A stretch of 64,000 nucleotides of DNA from Aphidius gifuensis (Eukaryota > Arthropoda > Insecta > Hymenoptera > Braconidae): contig NC_057792.1 in assembly GCF_014905175.1 (NCBI RefSeq), forward strand, positions 17,986,963 to 18,050,962, written 5' to 3'. Positions 24,861 to 37,953 of this stretch are shown here, one piece after another. The notes under the pieces were generated by a model. That model saw only the letters and a list, made by a program, of their open reading frames with translations, was not told the DNA's origin and ran no database searches. A program made the position numbers and the translations under genes. Numbering within the stretch: the stretch's first letter is position 1; the number at the start of each line of letters is the position of its first letter.

Positions 24861-27800
24861 CCATGATAAGGTCACACATACAAATGTTAAACATCAACAC
24901 ACACATACACACATTCGTTTATTTTATTTTTTTTCTATTCATTTCTTACCTCAACCATTTTTCTGATTAATCCGCCTCCTCCTCGTCGTCATCTTGATCG
25001 AACGTGACATGTCATTCCCAGGCAAGTGTAGTCATCTTTCAGCCTTCATAAAACAATAAAAAAAATATATATATTCTCAACTGTATCGTGTTTCATTTTT
25101 TTAATAGTTAAATTTTACTCGGATATTGTTATAAAATTATCCAATAAAAATTTGGTTTCCAATAATTTTATTTGATAATAAAAAAATGAAATTTATTTTC
25201 ACAAAATATAAAGGGTGTACTTGTCAATGATGGTCGTAGCATTCTTTTAGTTTAAAAAAAAAAAAGTTTTAATATTTCAATGTAATAAAATAAAAACTCA
25301 CTACTATTTTATATATATTTTTTTTTTTATTATTTTTTAACTGTATAATAGCTTTTTTGATGCTTGAAATTTTTGTTGGTTGTAAGGTTGCCAAGAGAGT
25401 AGTCTCTCAATGCCATAATATATATATAAATTTATAAACTAAAGGTAAAATTCCTAAACATCGAGTTTGATAGTGTCCAGGCAAAATTGTTTGGGAAACT
25501 GTCTGCAACATGAAAAGCAATTTGGGTTGTGTAAGTTTGTTTAATTTCTAATTGTGTAGCTGATTGTGTTCAGGGAATAATTTAACTGAGACAATATATA
25601 TTTACTAACATATATATATGTTATTTATTTTAATATAATAATTGTAGTTTTTTTTTTTTCAAATTCTCATTTACGATAATGAAATATTTTGATAGTTGTA
25701 CAAGTATTTTATTTTAAACTTCAATGTAATGTAAAATTTGATTCAATTTCTTCAAGTAGTTCATTTGAATATATTCGAATACATTATTCTGAAGATTGTG
25801 TGTGTCTCTCAAGACATACTTCACGAAATAATTATCATTGAAGATTCAGCCCGTATCAAGGGAATCCGTAATATACACTACTACAGTAACGTAAACCCCG
25901 AGGCAACAGACATCAAGGTGTTGTCGAAAAGCATATCGTACTTTGAGAAATTTCTGAATCTTCTTATTTCCGTTTTACTTAATTGAGAATAGTTCATCTG
26001 CATATATAAATGTTAATTATGAATTTTTCTTTATTAATATAATTTTCACGTGTATAAATAAAAATAAATAAACAAAAAAAAAAATTAAAAAATATAACTA
26101 TTATTTTACTCACTAATTAATTGTTTTTAAAAATTATTTAAAATGTTTTTTATACGTGTTAATTGTTGTTGAAATTTTTCTTTTGTTTTTTAAATTAATA
26201 AATTTGAATTAAATATTTATATTTTATAAAAAATTATCGTTTTGAAGTAAAGGATGTTTAAATAAATTTTTAAATTATCAAATATTTTTTTTATTAAGTA
26301 TATATCATGGAAAAAAATATTTATCGATGAAAAAAATATATGAAAATCTATACATATTTAGAAAAAATTATAATACATTGATATTCAGAAACTATAGAGT
26401 ATTTGATATTCAAAAAAACGAAAAGTAAATAAATAAAAACGTCAATAACATGCTAGTAAAAAATTCGAAAAAATTCTTGATATGAACGTGTCAAAAATTC
26501 GCCAGTAGAAAAGTTCACGATTCCCTGATCGCATTTCATGTCGAAGATGGCATAAGCACGTGAAATATGTGGAAAAAATAAATAAAAATAAAATTGTGAA
26601 ATTCAAGTTTTGTATATACCTGTGAAGATATCACATGCCAAAAAAAAAAAAGTGTAAAAATAAAAAGAAAAATAAGCAATGGAGCAAATAATATTAAAAA
26701 ATAAATGAAAAAACATAAAAATAGTGTAGATGAAAATCTGTATGAAAACTTGACTGTTTTATCCAGTAAAAAAAAAATAAATACATACATTTTTTTTATT
26801 CTGTCATCGTTGGGAGGTGGGACAAGTGTGGACATTTTTAAAAAATACAAAAAACATAACGCCCTATAGGGATTTGATAAAGAATAATAAAAAAAGAGAA
26901 TAATAAAAATATATACACAAAAACAAGAACGCGAATAAATACGATAAGTTAAAAAGGGCGTTACTGTCTTTATTTTATTCTACAGTGGTCGAGAGATGAG
27001 AGTAAGAATAGAAATTTTTGTGGTCTTTTACTACAACGTGTCAGCGACACTTTGTCGCTCAGAGAAAACTTTGCTTTCAAGCTCATCGTGATGTCACGTC
27101 CGGCTGAAATCTCAGAAAGAAGAAAAATAAAATAACAAAAAATACATTGAAAAATAAAAAAAAAAATTTCATACATATATAAATGTATATACACTCACGA
27201 CATCCTGCATTAAGTTCAATTTCGTATAACCACCATGGCATCGCATCAACTTTCATCAAACTTTTTTTAAAAATATATTTATTTATTTTCTATACTTTTT
27301 CCAATTATCACCGAGTGGTTTATGCTCAACCACACACAATAGACGCGTGAATTTTTTAAAAATATTATTTTTATTTTTTAATATAATATATATATATAAT
27401 AAAAGTGAGGAAGAGAGAAGTTAGTTTGGGGCTTTATGAATTTCCAACTTTTGTGAGTGAACGTTTAATTGGATTCGATTGATTCGATTAAATTCTCGGT
27501 AAAAGGTGCCCATTTATATTCTGACCCGAACATTACTGGGATATTCTCATCCAACTGGGCTAAAGAAAATAGTAAAAACGAGACAATGGAATAAAAAAAT
27601 AAAAGAAAAATAAAGTAGATAGAAAGTAAAAGAGAATATAAAAAATAAAATAGAAAAAAAAAAATATATATATATAATAAGAAAAGACGTTCAGTGTGAG
27701 TGAAGTACTCTTTTGAGCTTGGGGTATCGTTGGTAATTCGATTTTTAGTATCTCAGTCTAAAGTAAAAGGGCGAAAATCATGATTATCACTGATCCACCT

Positions 27801-30800
27801 AAATAGGTATCTGGGAACCCTTCAAGTACCATCAGCCATATTATACGTAAACCCAGTCTTAATTGAAATTCATTTTGAATGAAGCACTTTAAAGATAATG
27901 GTCACATTTTGGTTGATAATAATCACCTTAAATGGTTACAGAATAATGGCTTATTTTACAATGAACAAAAATTATCTTTTCACTTGGTAATTTAAAAAAA
28001 AAAAAAGAGGAACATTATTTTCAAATTTTTTTAATAACTTTATATTTATTTTTATTTTAATTGTTTTTTAAATTAATTATTATTATTATGAAATAAAAAA
28101 GCTTTTTTGTTTTTTGACTATTAAAAATATATTCACAATAATAATACATAAAAATAGAAAAAAAAAGTAGAGTTTTCAGAGTTTGCCTTTTATCTGAAAT
28201 TGTAGCTGTTTTCGCACAGTCTCAGCGTGTCATTTGCCTCGTTGTTGCTCCATGCAAATTGAGAGATGAAAAAGCTCATCTCATATTGCCTCAAGCGATT
28301 GAAAGTTGTGAGTTAGAAAAGTCGCTAGATAAAAGGGGTGAGAATATCCAGTAAAAAAAAAAAAATAGCATAAATATAAATAAAGAAAACAAAAATAAAA
28401 ATAAAAAAAAAATATATATAGAACCAAACAAGGGAAAAACACAAGAATGAATGAGCGGAAAACAAACATTTTATGCTGACAGTTGAGAGGGTCGACAGAC
28501 ATCCGAGGTAGTTGTAATATAAAGAAAAGAAAAGCTCGGTTGGCCTCCAGCAGATGGCAGAATGCACGTAAATCAGGAAAAAGAAAAAAAAAAATAAATA
28601 AATAAAAAATTCTAAAGCTTATATAAACAAAATAAAAAATAAAGTATTTGAAAGTTGCCTCATTATTGCCATAAAAATATAAAAATGAAAAATAAGTTAT
28701 TATTTTATTTTAAAAATAAATTTCAATTGTATTTGATTTTAAAAATATTAAATAAAAAAATATAAAAAACAAAAAATACATTAATTTTTACAGAGAAATG
28801 AAAGACTGATTTTCTAGGATTATAAAAAGTACAAGAAAATTATAATAATGATAATAATAAAAATGAAAATTTTTAGAGTAAAAATATATATATAACAAAA
28901 TAAAAAAAATAAAAAATAAAATAAAGATAGAACATGAAATAGTTGGAGTAAAAAGAGGTGTCTTGAACAAATGGAAAATGAAGAAAAAATATAGAAGGTT
29001 TTCCAGGAGTATTCTAGTTGTGAAATAAACACCAAGTAAGTCTATCTAGACATGTGGGTGGACACAGTAACCAAGAGACACTAAACACATATATATATGT
29101 CCATTGACCTCAAAGAGAAATCACCAGTATAAATGACAAAATATCTACAAAATAAAGCAATAATAGAATTTAAAAAATAACAGTATAAAACATCAACAAT
29201 TCTCTATTTTCTGCTTGACATATAACTGCATCCTTTTCGGAACTAAATCGACAGTAGCTATTTTCAGTATACACTGTCTTTTATTTTTTATTTTTAAAAC
29301 ATTTTCTCAACTACGTCTACATCTAATACCTCCTTTTTTTTCCACAAACTTCAATCTTCTTTGAATCGAAATTTATCAACTTCCTGCACTTTTATAAAAG
29401 AGAGAAAATAATAAAAAAAAAAAAAGAATTAACTTTGTTTTCTAATTTATTTTAAATATTTTATTTTTTAACTTTTACATATAACCTTTTTTATTAACAG
29501 TATCAAATTTACTTTCATTTACTTTATTTAACATCTTGATATTTTTGAATCGTGACCTGTGATAATCACACCGGAAAATAAATTGAAATAAAATTAAAAG
29601 GAAATATTAAAATTAATTTAAGGAAAAAAAAAAAAAAAATGTCGCATGTTTATATGTCGTCTGTTTATACGTCACTGATTATGCTTGAGCTTTCTGGGTA
29701 AATTTTTATTTTTGCGTGACACACATCAGTATTAACGTAAATTTAATTTTTCATAAAAGCTCATTTTTATTACCAGGAAATTTCTTTATCTCTTAAATGA
29801 ATAATATATTTCTCGTTATTAATATTAACGTTAATTTTTTTAGTTCACTTGAAATGTATTAATTGTTTAAGCTTGTGAAAGAGAATAATCATATTAAATT
29901 TTTCAAATTACTACCGAGAAATAATATGTTATATTTTAATCTATATATACTAGCAAAAAAAAATTTTTTTTTATCGATAAAATACATAAAATAAATATAA
30001 AAAACAAGTATATACATAACTTTCTTTGAAACTTTTGTTTTTTTATTTTTTTTTTTTATTACAAAAGTAGTTTGTTTGAGAGGGTGACAAGGGATACATA
30101 TCAAGATATGATCAGCCAGTAATCGGTCGTCTGTTGAGTTTATTTATTTATTTATTTTTTCATTTTTCTATCTTTATTTCTCGAGTATTTGTATTATTTA
30201 TCGATATCACTCTTTTTCATGAATTTCATATACGCATTTGCGACGATTTTATTTATTTTATTTATTTATTTTTATACTTTTTTATATGCAAACGTTTGAC
30301 GCTCTCTCTTTTTCTCTCTCTTCACTTTACTATCTATCGTATATCTTGTTTTTTTTTTCACTTCTATTGGTGTATTGTATTTTTTTTCGCGCATTTTTAT
30401 TGCAGCCATAACTCTCAATTTTATTTTTTTTTATTATTATCATTTTATCTTTTTCTATTTGTGTTGTATTTCTCACTTACTCCAGTTTGTTTTTTCCTAT
30501 AAAATCTACCACACTTTCTTGCTATTCTTTTTAAATAATCTCTTGACGTATGGTTCACTAAAATCCGCTCTTGACATCGGAAATCACGCCAGCCAATAGT
30601 ACATCCGCTTATGTGTCGAAAAATAAATTTAAAAAAAAAATAGAGTATTAAAAAAAATTATTGCTTATATATTTTGTAATTATATATCCGGAAAAATAAA
30701 GAAATTTTTATTACATTTTTATTTTTCGTCAATAACTTATTTTTTTTTTTAATTTAATATTTTTTTTATTAAAAATTTGACTCGACCAAGATAAATATAA

Positions 30801-31500
30801 AAAAAAACTATAAACAAAATTTATTTATTTTTTTTTCTTTATTAAATTCATCATTTAATATTATAATTTAATAAAATTAAATAAACAATTTAATACCACC
30901 TTTTACTTTATAACCCACATATTTTTATTTATGAAAAATATATATTCTAAAATATATCCGAAAAAAAATTTATTATATACTTAATTTGCATTAAAAGTGT
31001 CGTATTATATCTAACCATCACTATTCTTAGTTAAATTAAGAAAAGCAAATTTTATAAATATTTTTTTTTCTATTAATAACCCGCCATGTAAATAAAAATA
31101 AAAAAAAAAATGATTAAATAACTAAAAATCTATATTTAATTTAAAAAAAAAAATCACAACCACATGGATATAAGCCCTTTTTATAGTCAACATTTTCTAT
31201 TTATTAATTGAATAAAAAAACAACACTGAAAAATAAATTTAAAAAGATATAATAAGAGTCAGAAGATGTTAATTTAATAATGTCTGACTAAATCAATGTT
31301 TGTATCACTGAAAAACTTTTAAATCATGTATTTCATTCGACCAATCAGCTTCATCATTTGCAGTGATAAATATTTAAAATACCTAAAAGATTCCCAATCC
31401 AATTACTATAATCAATCATTATTCTATTGTGTTATTTTTGATGTTATAAATATGAGAAAAAAAAAAATCTAAAACTGATTTAATTTCTATAATTATTGCA
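24861..31500. other. Intergenic AT-rich stretch with one coding-like patch
   Basis: No named gene. CACGTG sites are at 26047-26052 and 26557-26562. The patch 25735-25983 stands out (separate entry). Other open frames (30134-30502 on plus, several on minus) are Phe/Tyr/Ile-rich and arise from T- and A-rich tracts. Confidence 0.55.
25735..25983 (+). other. Coding-like open frame without ATG, unknown
   Basis: This is an open frame of 83 codons between TAA (25732) and TGA (25984). It has mixed third positions and a balanced residue composition (for example QDILHEIIIIEDSARIKG, SNVNPEATDIKVLSKSISYF), unlike the Phe/Lys-rich chance frames around it. It has no ATG, so if translated it would need to be an internal or terminal exon. 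I do not recognise the protein, and the splice signals around it are mediocre. It may be a decayed gene or transposon piece, a conserved element, or chance. Confidence 0.25.
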
Positions 31501-31583
31501 AGCTCTTGAAAAGATAAAAAGAAAAACGTAGACTTTTTCGATAGTATATAAGGTGACAATATATATATATATATATTATCAAG

Positions 31584-31691
31584 ATGACAATAGGCATAGA
31601 GCCAAGTTTAGTAGAACAATTGGTTAGAGATAGTCACGGATTTAAAGGAGCTGTTTACGTGGTTTTCGTAAGTACCAAAGAGGGCACGTGA
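31584..31691 (+). other. Small ORF (35 codons) with internal GTAAGT donor, unknown
   Basis: The ATG lies just after an (AT)9 run. The peptide begins MTIGIEPSLVEQLVRDSHGF and has unbiased, protein-like composition. A perfect GTAAGT at 31668 would allow a 28-codon first exon ending at phase 0. No partner exon was identified and the family is not recognised. It may be chance. Confidence 0.2.
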
Positions 31692-33247
31692 CAGTCACCC
31701 AGATGAAGCAGTTTCACGTATATATATAGTGAAGGGTTTAAAGCACGATATATATACTCTAAATAGAGATAGATGATAAACGCAAGGCCGTTAGTTTATG
31801 AGCTGTTTACATACATTCAGTTTATATGTCTGTGTGTATATAAACTTAAAATTTTGAGGGGGTCAAAGTCGAGTTACTCAGTCATTGTATATATATATAT
31901 TTGTTGATGATGTATATGTGTACGCTTGCGCTCTATGATAACCAAGAAATTATATTTAAAATATGAGACTCTTTTTTTTTTTTTAGTTCACAACGACCTG
32001 GTGTTCACCCATTGCTTTTGGCAACACATCTCTCTTTAATTTTATACTCACTATGTTTTTCATACCCTCGTAAACCAACAAAATTCAGTGTATATCAACA
32101 CAACATTTAAACCTCGGTCACCAAAAGCTCCGACCCGTGCACATACAGTTTGGTCTCTCAGGTGTTTAGCTTCGGTAAATTCTCTTTGCTCTTTCAACTT
32201 TTCCTTGCAATTCAACTTAATATTTAACGCTACTATACATTTAATAAATCCAAGAAAATGTTTGAAATTTTATCCTTTCATTTAAATGGATTTTTTTTTG
32301 CATATAATTAATGTTATTATTTTTTTAATTTAAATATAAAAATTTCTAAATTTTATATATTTTTATTTTATTTTGTAAATTATATACAAGTGTTGGATTT
32401 TTTGATAATTAAATTCATGTATTTTATATCGATTTAGAATTATTACACAAACAAATTTAATCACCTGGACTTATGTTTGAATATCTATGCAGAATTATTT
32501 ATTCAATGATAATATTAATATTCATATTTGATCAATTTAATAAAGTAGATTACTTGAAATTTGTTTTTTTTTTATCAATTAATTTTTGCATAAAAAGATC
32601 ATTTTATTGTAGGCAGTTAGAAGTATAATTTCACGAAATTTTAGCTGGGAAATTATTTTTTTTCAAAATGAAATGAATAGTTTTATAAATTTCAAATTAT
32701 TATATTTTTTAAATTCAATGGAAAATTAATTTTTTAAATTCTTTTTATTCAAGCATATTTTATTATTGTCTCATATAAAATAGGAGCTTTGATATATAAT
32801 CTGCGTGATTTTAAATCTCTTTTTCCAACTGGCTAATATGTGATAAAAAAATTTCTATATAAATGTATATTGTAAAAAAGAAAATGCTCTTGCATGAGAG
32901 TATATAAATTCAACAGTAAATTCAGCTCAAAATAATCCAACCCATTTCGTTGGTATACGTGTTTAATGTGTATGAAGCTTGTCTCTTGACTGTTTTCTTC
33001 GTCCAAATTGACGTGCAAACGAGTCACTCTCAAGCAAGCATTACTCATCCCGCCTTCTCATCTAGCTTGATACTTATTTATTTATTTTTTTTTTAACTAC
33101 CTACATATTTTTTACAATCTTACAAGGACTATCATTATCATATTTTAGTTTTTTTTTTTTTTCTTTTACTCATATACCTATTTATGTTTTTTTAAATTTT
33201 CCCTCATTGTCGTTTCATGTGTGAGCATTGTCTATGGACGTCACATA

Positions 33248-33283
33248 AGTATACCAAAGTATACCAAAGTATACCAAAGTACC
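33248..33283. repeat. Tandem 10-mer repeat, unit ATACCAAAGT
   Basis: There are three perfect copies of ATACCAAAGT at 33251-33280 plus partial copies at both ends (AGT before, ACC after). A small minisatellite. Confidence 0.9.
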
Positions 33284-35013
33284 ACGCAAAGCCAGTTATA
33301 CTGCTTTTGAATGTCTTTCAAAATATAAGTAGACAAAAATAAAATAATAAAAATGTGGTAATAAAATATTTAATGTTTTTCATACGTGATTTCTATTATT
33401 CAAATGATCATTTTTTTTTTTTATTTATTTTTATTTTGATGTTTATCTGTCTATAACAAAATAGTACTTTGTGCAACGAGTATCGTATAAAAACTTTGAA
33501 ATTTTGAATTACATACAGCTGTGTTTTTTTTTTTTTGCATGGATGCATAGAAAAGAGATTTTTTTATGCAAACAATTTTTGTATTTTTGTGTCTTTTTTT
33601 TGTACTGTAAATAGGCAAATGTGTAATGACAAAAAAAACACAGTAAAATTAATAAAAATAGTCAAAATCAAATTCAAATATCAATATTATTACATCAAAA
33701 ATTAATATTTACATAAAAAAGGTAAAAAAAAAAAAAACTCAAATTATTTTGTATAATCAATTAAAGTAGAGTAAGATATAATCAACATGATAAAAAAAAC
33801 TTTGTAAAGTAAATTTATATTTATTATCTTTGTATAAGAATTTTAATGAGAATAGTTGGCGATATAGCAGGAGTATCAGGTTTGAAAATTACAAAGAGGA
33901 TATTCGAAGCTTGATAGTAGAATTTCACTTACATGAACAAAAGGAAATACGATATTACAAAAAATACACGCACTATTTTCAATAAATTTTTCTATTTATT
34001 CATCTTGGCTAAACAAAATAAAAGCTAAATAAATTCATTTAATTTATATTATGTCATTGAATTATGTTGAAAGGATGCTTCGTAAAATGTCATGATTTAT
34101 TTAAAAATCACTCAAATTTAAACTAATAAATTTTTAAAGACATCAGGTTTCATAATGCTGATCAATATCACTCGAATGTCTGTCAAAATTAAATTTTTAC
34201 TCTCCATAAATATGGGCTTTTTTTTAAAATAGAAACAAAAAAGGTCAGGCATTTAAAATTTAAAGTGATTCAAAGCTTAACGTCAGTGATAAATCAAATA
34301 AAACAATAATGATACACAAGTAAAACTCGAGACTTTAGTGCATTGATTTTTTAGATACTTATATTAACATGAAATTCACGTACATGAGTCTAATTGCATT
34401 TTGCTGTTCAGTCAAGTCATTCAAGTTGTTATCCTTAATAAAAAAAAACTAAAAAAAACTCAAGTAGTATAGATCCATTATCAGTTAATGTTTATGATGT
34501 TTTTTTTATTTTCTCGTTACAAAACATATACTATAAATAATTCAACCCTTTTATTCTTCATCAACAAAAAAAGAAAAAGAAGAAAAAAAAAAAGAAAAAT
34601 GATTATCATTGTATATGATAAAACTAAAATGAATTAAAAAAATTTGTACAAACACTCTGAGTTAATATTTAATTAAATTAAAATTAAATGTAATAAAACA
34701 TTCTGTAAATTTAAGTAAATAAACATTAAGTAAATTAAAAAAATATGTATAAATTTTAAAGCCAACAGTGAGCAGCATACAATTGCAAGAATTTAAGACT
34801 GTCCATAAAGCTCGTAAAAAGCTCATACCAATACATATATGTATCTAATTTTTTTTTCTTTATTTTATATGATAAAAATAAAAATAAAGTAAAGAATAAT
34901 ATGAAATCCTTATGCACACTCAGGGTGTGTACCAAGGTATATAATGCAGCCCCACCTTACGCGCGTTATGACCTTCCACCCGTTTGGTTTTCACGTCAAA
35001 GCCGGTGGAGCGC

Positions 35014-35041
35014 CAGCAGCACCAGCAGCAGTAGCAGCAGC
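35014..35041. repeat. Interrupted CAG/AGC repeat
   Basis: CAGCAG, CAGCAGCAG and AGCAGCAG blocks are separated by ACC and T interruptions inside the GC-elevated island. It reads as poly-Ser, poly-Ala or poly-Gln depending on frame. Confidence 0.9.
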
Positions 35042-35561
35042 TGCACCAGTACAACCATCATAAAAATATATATGTATACATCACCAATACTTTCAGCATC
35101 ACCAATATCAACCTCCAACAAGCGGCGAATATCCTTCGGTTGGCTCAGTAGCGCCAGGCACCCCGACGCGACAGCATCACACTCATTGTCAGTACCACAT
35201 GGTCTTTCACATTGCCAACGACAGTTAAGCAACGGGCGTGCTACAATTATTCACTACTATACTATATTATTATTATTATTTTCTCTTCTTATTTTATTTA
35301 TTTATTTATTTTTTTTTTCTTATTTTCACCTCATATATTTACCGCACCCTCTATAACCAAAATCTTTTATTTTTTTATTTTCTCTATTCCTATCTTTATC
35401 ACCACCCAATTTTACCTTCGTTCTTCACTTACACCAAGGGTCGCGCAATCCCCTACCAAGATTTTATTGTGCGCCAAAGGGATCCGCCCACTAGAACGCA
35501 CTAAACTATATTCTCTCTTGTATTCAAGAATGACTTAGAAGCATCGTGAAACTCCCACGAT

Positions 35562-35570
35562 TCACGTGAC
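35562..35570. promoter_or_regulatory. CLEAR/E-box-like site TCACGTGAC
   Basis: TTCACGTGAC differs at one position from the GTCACGTGAC palindrome bound by TFEB/MITF proteins. It lies about 285 bases upstream of the ATG of the second gene. Binding is inference. Confidence 0.4.
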
Positions 35571-35854
35571 AACAATTTACCAATATTAAAAAAATCATAT
35601 AAAATATTATCGTTTTTATTTTTTGGATTTTTTTTTTTTTAATATAAAATATATATAATAAATTTTTAAAAATAAAAAAAAAAAAACGTTTTATTTTAAT
35701 TATTGTGAAACAAATGACAAGTGTTTATTAAAATTAATTTAATTTTATTTAGTGACTTGATTATATTGTGGCTTGTGTTTTATAAATAAAAACAAAAAAA
35801 AAAAAAAATATTTGGATTAAATTGGATTTAAAGTGGTTTTTATAATAGCTCAAA
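35571..35854 (+). other. Probable 5' UTR of the second gene
   Basis: This AT-rich sequence lies between the GC-elevated island and the ATG at 35855. It contains a five-codon upstream frame, ATG at 35714 to TAA at 35729. Whether it is continuous with the coding exon in the mRNA or interrupted by an intron cannot be decided. Confidence 0.4.
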
Positions 35855-36089
35855 ATGGAATCATCAGGATCTAAAGTGACTCATTATTGTGCTGATGGTG
35901 ATGATGTTGTGAATTTAAAACATCGTGATTGTTGTGATATATATTGTTCAGTGTTTAATAATAAAAATAATAATAATAGCTATATCAACAATAGGCTTTT
36001 AATGTCAGGAAGAATTTCACGTACATTCAAAATTGCTTGTATCATCCTGTTGCTGTCTATTGGATTTTCAAGCGTTTTTTCATCCAAGG
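35855..36089 (+). CDS. First coding exon of a secreted or membrane protein, identity unknown
   Basis: The ATG sits in CAAAATGG, a strong insect start context. The exon gives 78 codons plus one base and ends at a good donor, AAGG/GTGAGT, phase 1. Residues 1-49 are hydrophilic, with cysteines at 12, 26, 27 and 31 and an Asn-rich stretch at 35-46. Residues 51-59 are basic (SGRISRTFK). Residues 60-75 are a hydrophobic core (IACIILLLSIGF) ending in small residues (SSVFSSK). This is either an internal signal anchor or, if Met50 at 36002 is the start, an ordinary signal peptide. A phase-1 intron right after the signal sequence is common in immunoglobulin-superfamily and other cell-surface genes. Ephrin, Dpr/DIP or Beat-type proteins are possible guesses, but nothing here identifies one. 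The rest of the protein is not visible in the window. Confidence 0.7.
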
Positions 36090-37953
36090 GTGAGTTTATC
36101 GGTCTCTTCAGTTTCTTATTTTTATCCACTTGAGCCGCTGAATGTATATCAAACTTCTTTATTTATTTTTTTTCTTGAAACTCATCGTTGAGGATCTATA
36201 TGGGCTTTTGAAGCTTTATTTTTTTTTTTATATTTTTCTTTTAAATATTTATCATTATTATTATCTATAGTTACTTTAGAAGTGACTTTGTATTGTTAGG
36301 GAATAGGATTTTCATGGATGATTCAGGTGTTTAATGCAGCTTGTGGATTACAGCTAAACCTTAATGCAAACAGAGGATTAAGAAAATTATTGGTAGTGAA
36401 TTATTTCAATGAATCACAAAATTTTCTTAACTATTTCAAGTGAAAAATTTATTAACTAGCTTTAACGAGTCTATATCAATATTTCATTGATAAAATTGAC
36501 TAAACATTAAAGCTTCAATTTTTTTTTCTCTCTCTACTGATAAATATCAGAGTTAAAATAAAAAATTCATAACTCCATCGACAAAGCTTTTTCAACAAAA
36601 GAATTATTAACTTTGATTTTAATTAATTTTTCACGTTACAACAACTGACTGTAGATAAACTTGTCATTAAAATTTTTTATAATAAAAATTTTTTACATTG
36701 TAAAAACTGACAAGCTTAATTAAAAATAAAAAAATATAAAAATATTCTATGAATTTTTTTTTGTTATTAAAATTACGTAGACACTAGTTTGTAATGAAAT
36801 ATGAAGTGAAAAAAAAAATGTGTCACAAACATGTGATATAAAAATCATGAGAAAAAAAATATACATAAAAGAAGATAAATATAAATGTTAATTATAATTG
36901 CATAAAAAATATAAATAAATAAATGAAAAAAAAAAAAAAAAACGTCATATTACTAAAGTGAGAATAATAGTGTTAATTTATTCATTTATCCGGTATTAAA
37001 AAGAAGAAAAAAAAAATATGAATTATGTCCATTAACAAAAGATCACAAAACAGGTCATGTCTCTTTTCATTATTTTATTTCTAGGTAATTTTTTTTTTCC
37101 TATTTTAATATTCACCATGAATGTGTATATAGTAGGGTATATCTGGTGAAAATTTTCATCCCTAACATGTAAAACTCGTTGACAGGGTCTCGTGTGCTCT
37201 TGTGGCTCTTGTGAGAATGGTCAGAGCATATATCCAAGAGACATTTGAATGCGAAAAACGTCGGCAGGGGCTCTTTCTATGTATAAATATATATATATAA
37301 ATAAACGTCAGCAAAAAACACAATAATAATAAAAATAAAATGAAAAAAAAAAAAAATATTATACTTCACATCACCAAGTCAAAAAGAAGCAGGACGCTGA
37401 ATACGTGAACTCAGTAGACAGACTATCCTGTCTGTCGGTCATGTATTTTTTACCTTGTTATCTCAATCGTTTTTTTTTTATTCTATTTTTTTTTTTGAAC
37501 CTTCAATTGACCATATACGTTTTTTTTTTATGATTATTATATTTTTTTTTTTATCATGAATGACGTGTTCTACATTCTCATCTATTATCAGGTCTATTCA
37601 TGCGCAAATAATATGCCTCATTCATGTTGATGGCATATACGCAAACTAATATTATTTTGACTTTTTATTTTATTCTTTTTTTTGAAATTACTGCATGCTG
37701 TTTATTGTGTATGAGAATAAATTTTCTCATGTTAAATCTGACAATTATAACACGATGGTCAATCAAACTGAGGATGATTATTTTTCTTTTATTATTGAAT
37801 TTGGAAATATTATAATTTGTTGATATGAAGGGATAGAGAAAATGAGGTAGAAATGACATTGATCTGATGGTTGATATTCAAGCCAGCAATTTTCCATGCA
37901 GACATTTGACAATACGAGGATAATGTTGCTAAATTCAAAGCAATTTAAACCGC

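Larger units (their letters stand above)
31501..34900. other. Intergenic AT-rich stretch upstream of second gene
   Basis: It contains an (AT)9 run at 31559-31576, a small ATG-started frame at 31584-31691, a CACGTG at 31685-31690 and a 10-mer tandem repeat at 33248-33283. Otherwise no gene is seen. Confidence 0.55.
34901..35570 (+). promoter_or_regulatory. GC-elevated island: probable promoter/5' UTR of the second gene
   Basis: This 650-base block just upstream of the exon at 35855 is much richer in GC and CpG than its surroundings. It contains a CAG/AGC tract (35014-35041), a TATATAAT box-like element (34938-34945) and a CACGTG-centred site (35562-35570). Several frames are open at once, among them a 31-codon frame from ATG at 34968 to TAA at 35061 rich in Ala, Pro and Val, and a Ser/Thr-rich frame from 34901. 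Simultaneous opening of overlapping frames argues that low stop density, not coding, is the cause. The transcription start cannot be fixed from sequence. Confidence 0.5.

Noticed and set aside
24609..24875. Minus-strand frame with Arg-rich segment
   Set aside because: It runs through the T22 tract as poly-Lys and shows no recognisable domain.
30134..30502. 122-codon plus-strand open frame, very rich in Phe, Leu and Tyr
   Set aside because: It arises from T-rich DNA with few stops in this frame. It has no domain, no stable codon pattern and no good start context.
34996..35232. Minus-strand 78-codon frame ending in a Leu/Val-rich tail
   Set aside because: It is the complement of the CAG repeat and GC-elevated island, where several frames are open at once. 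No family resemblance.
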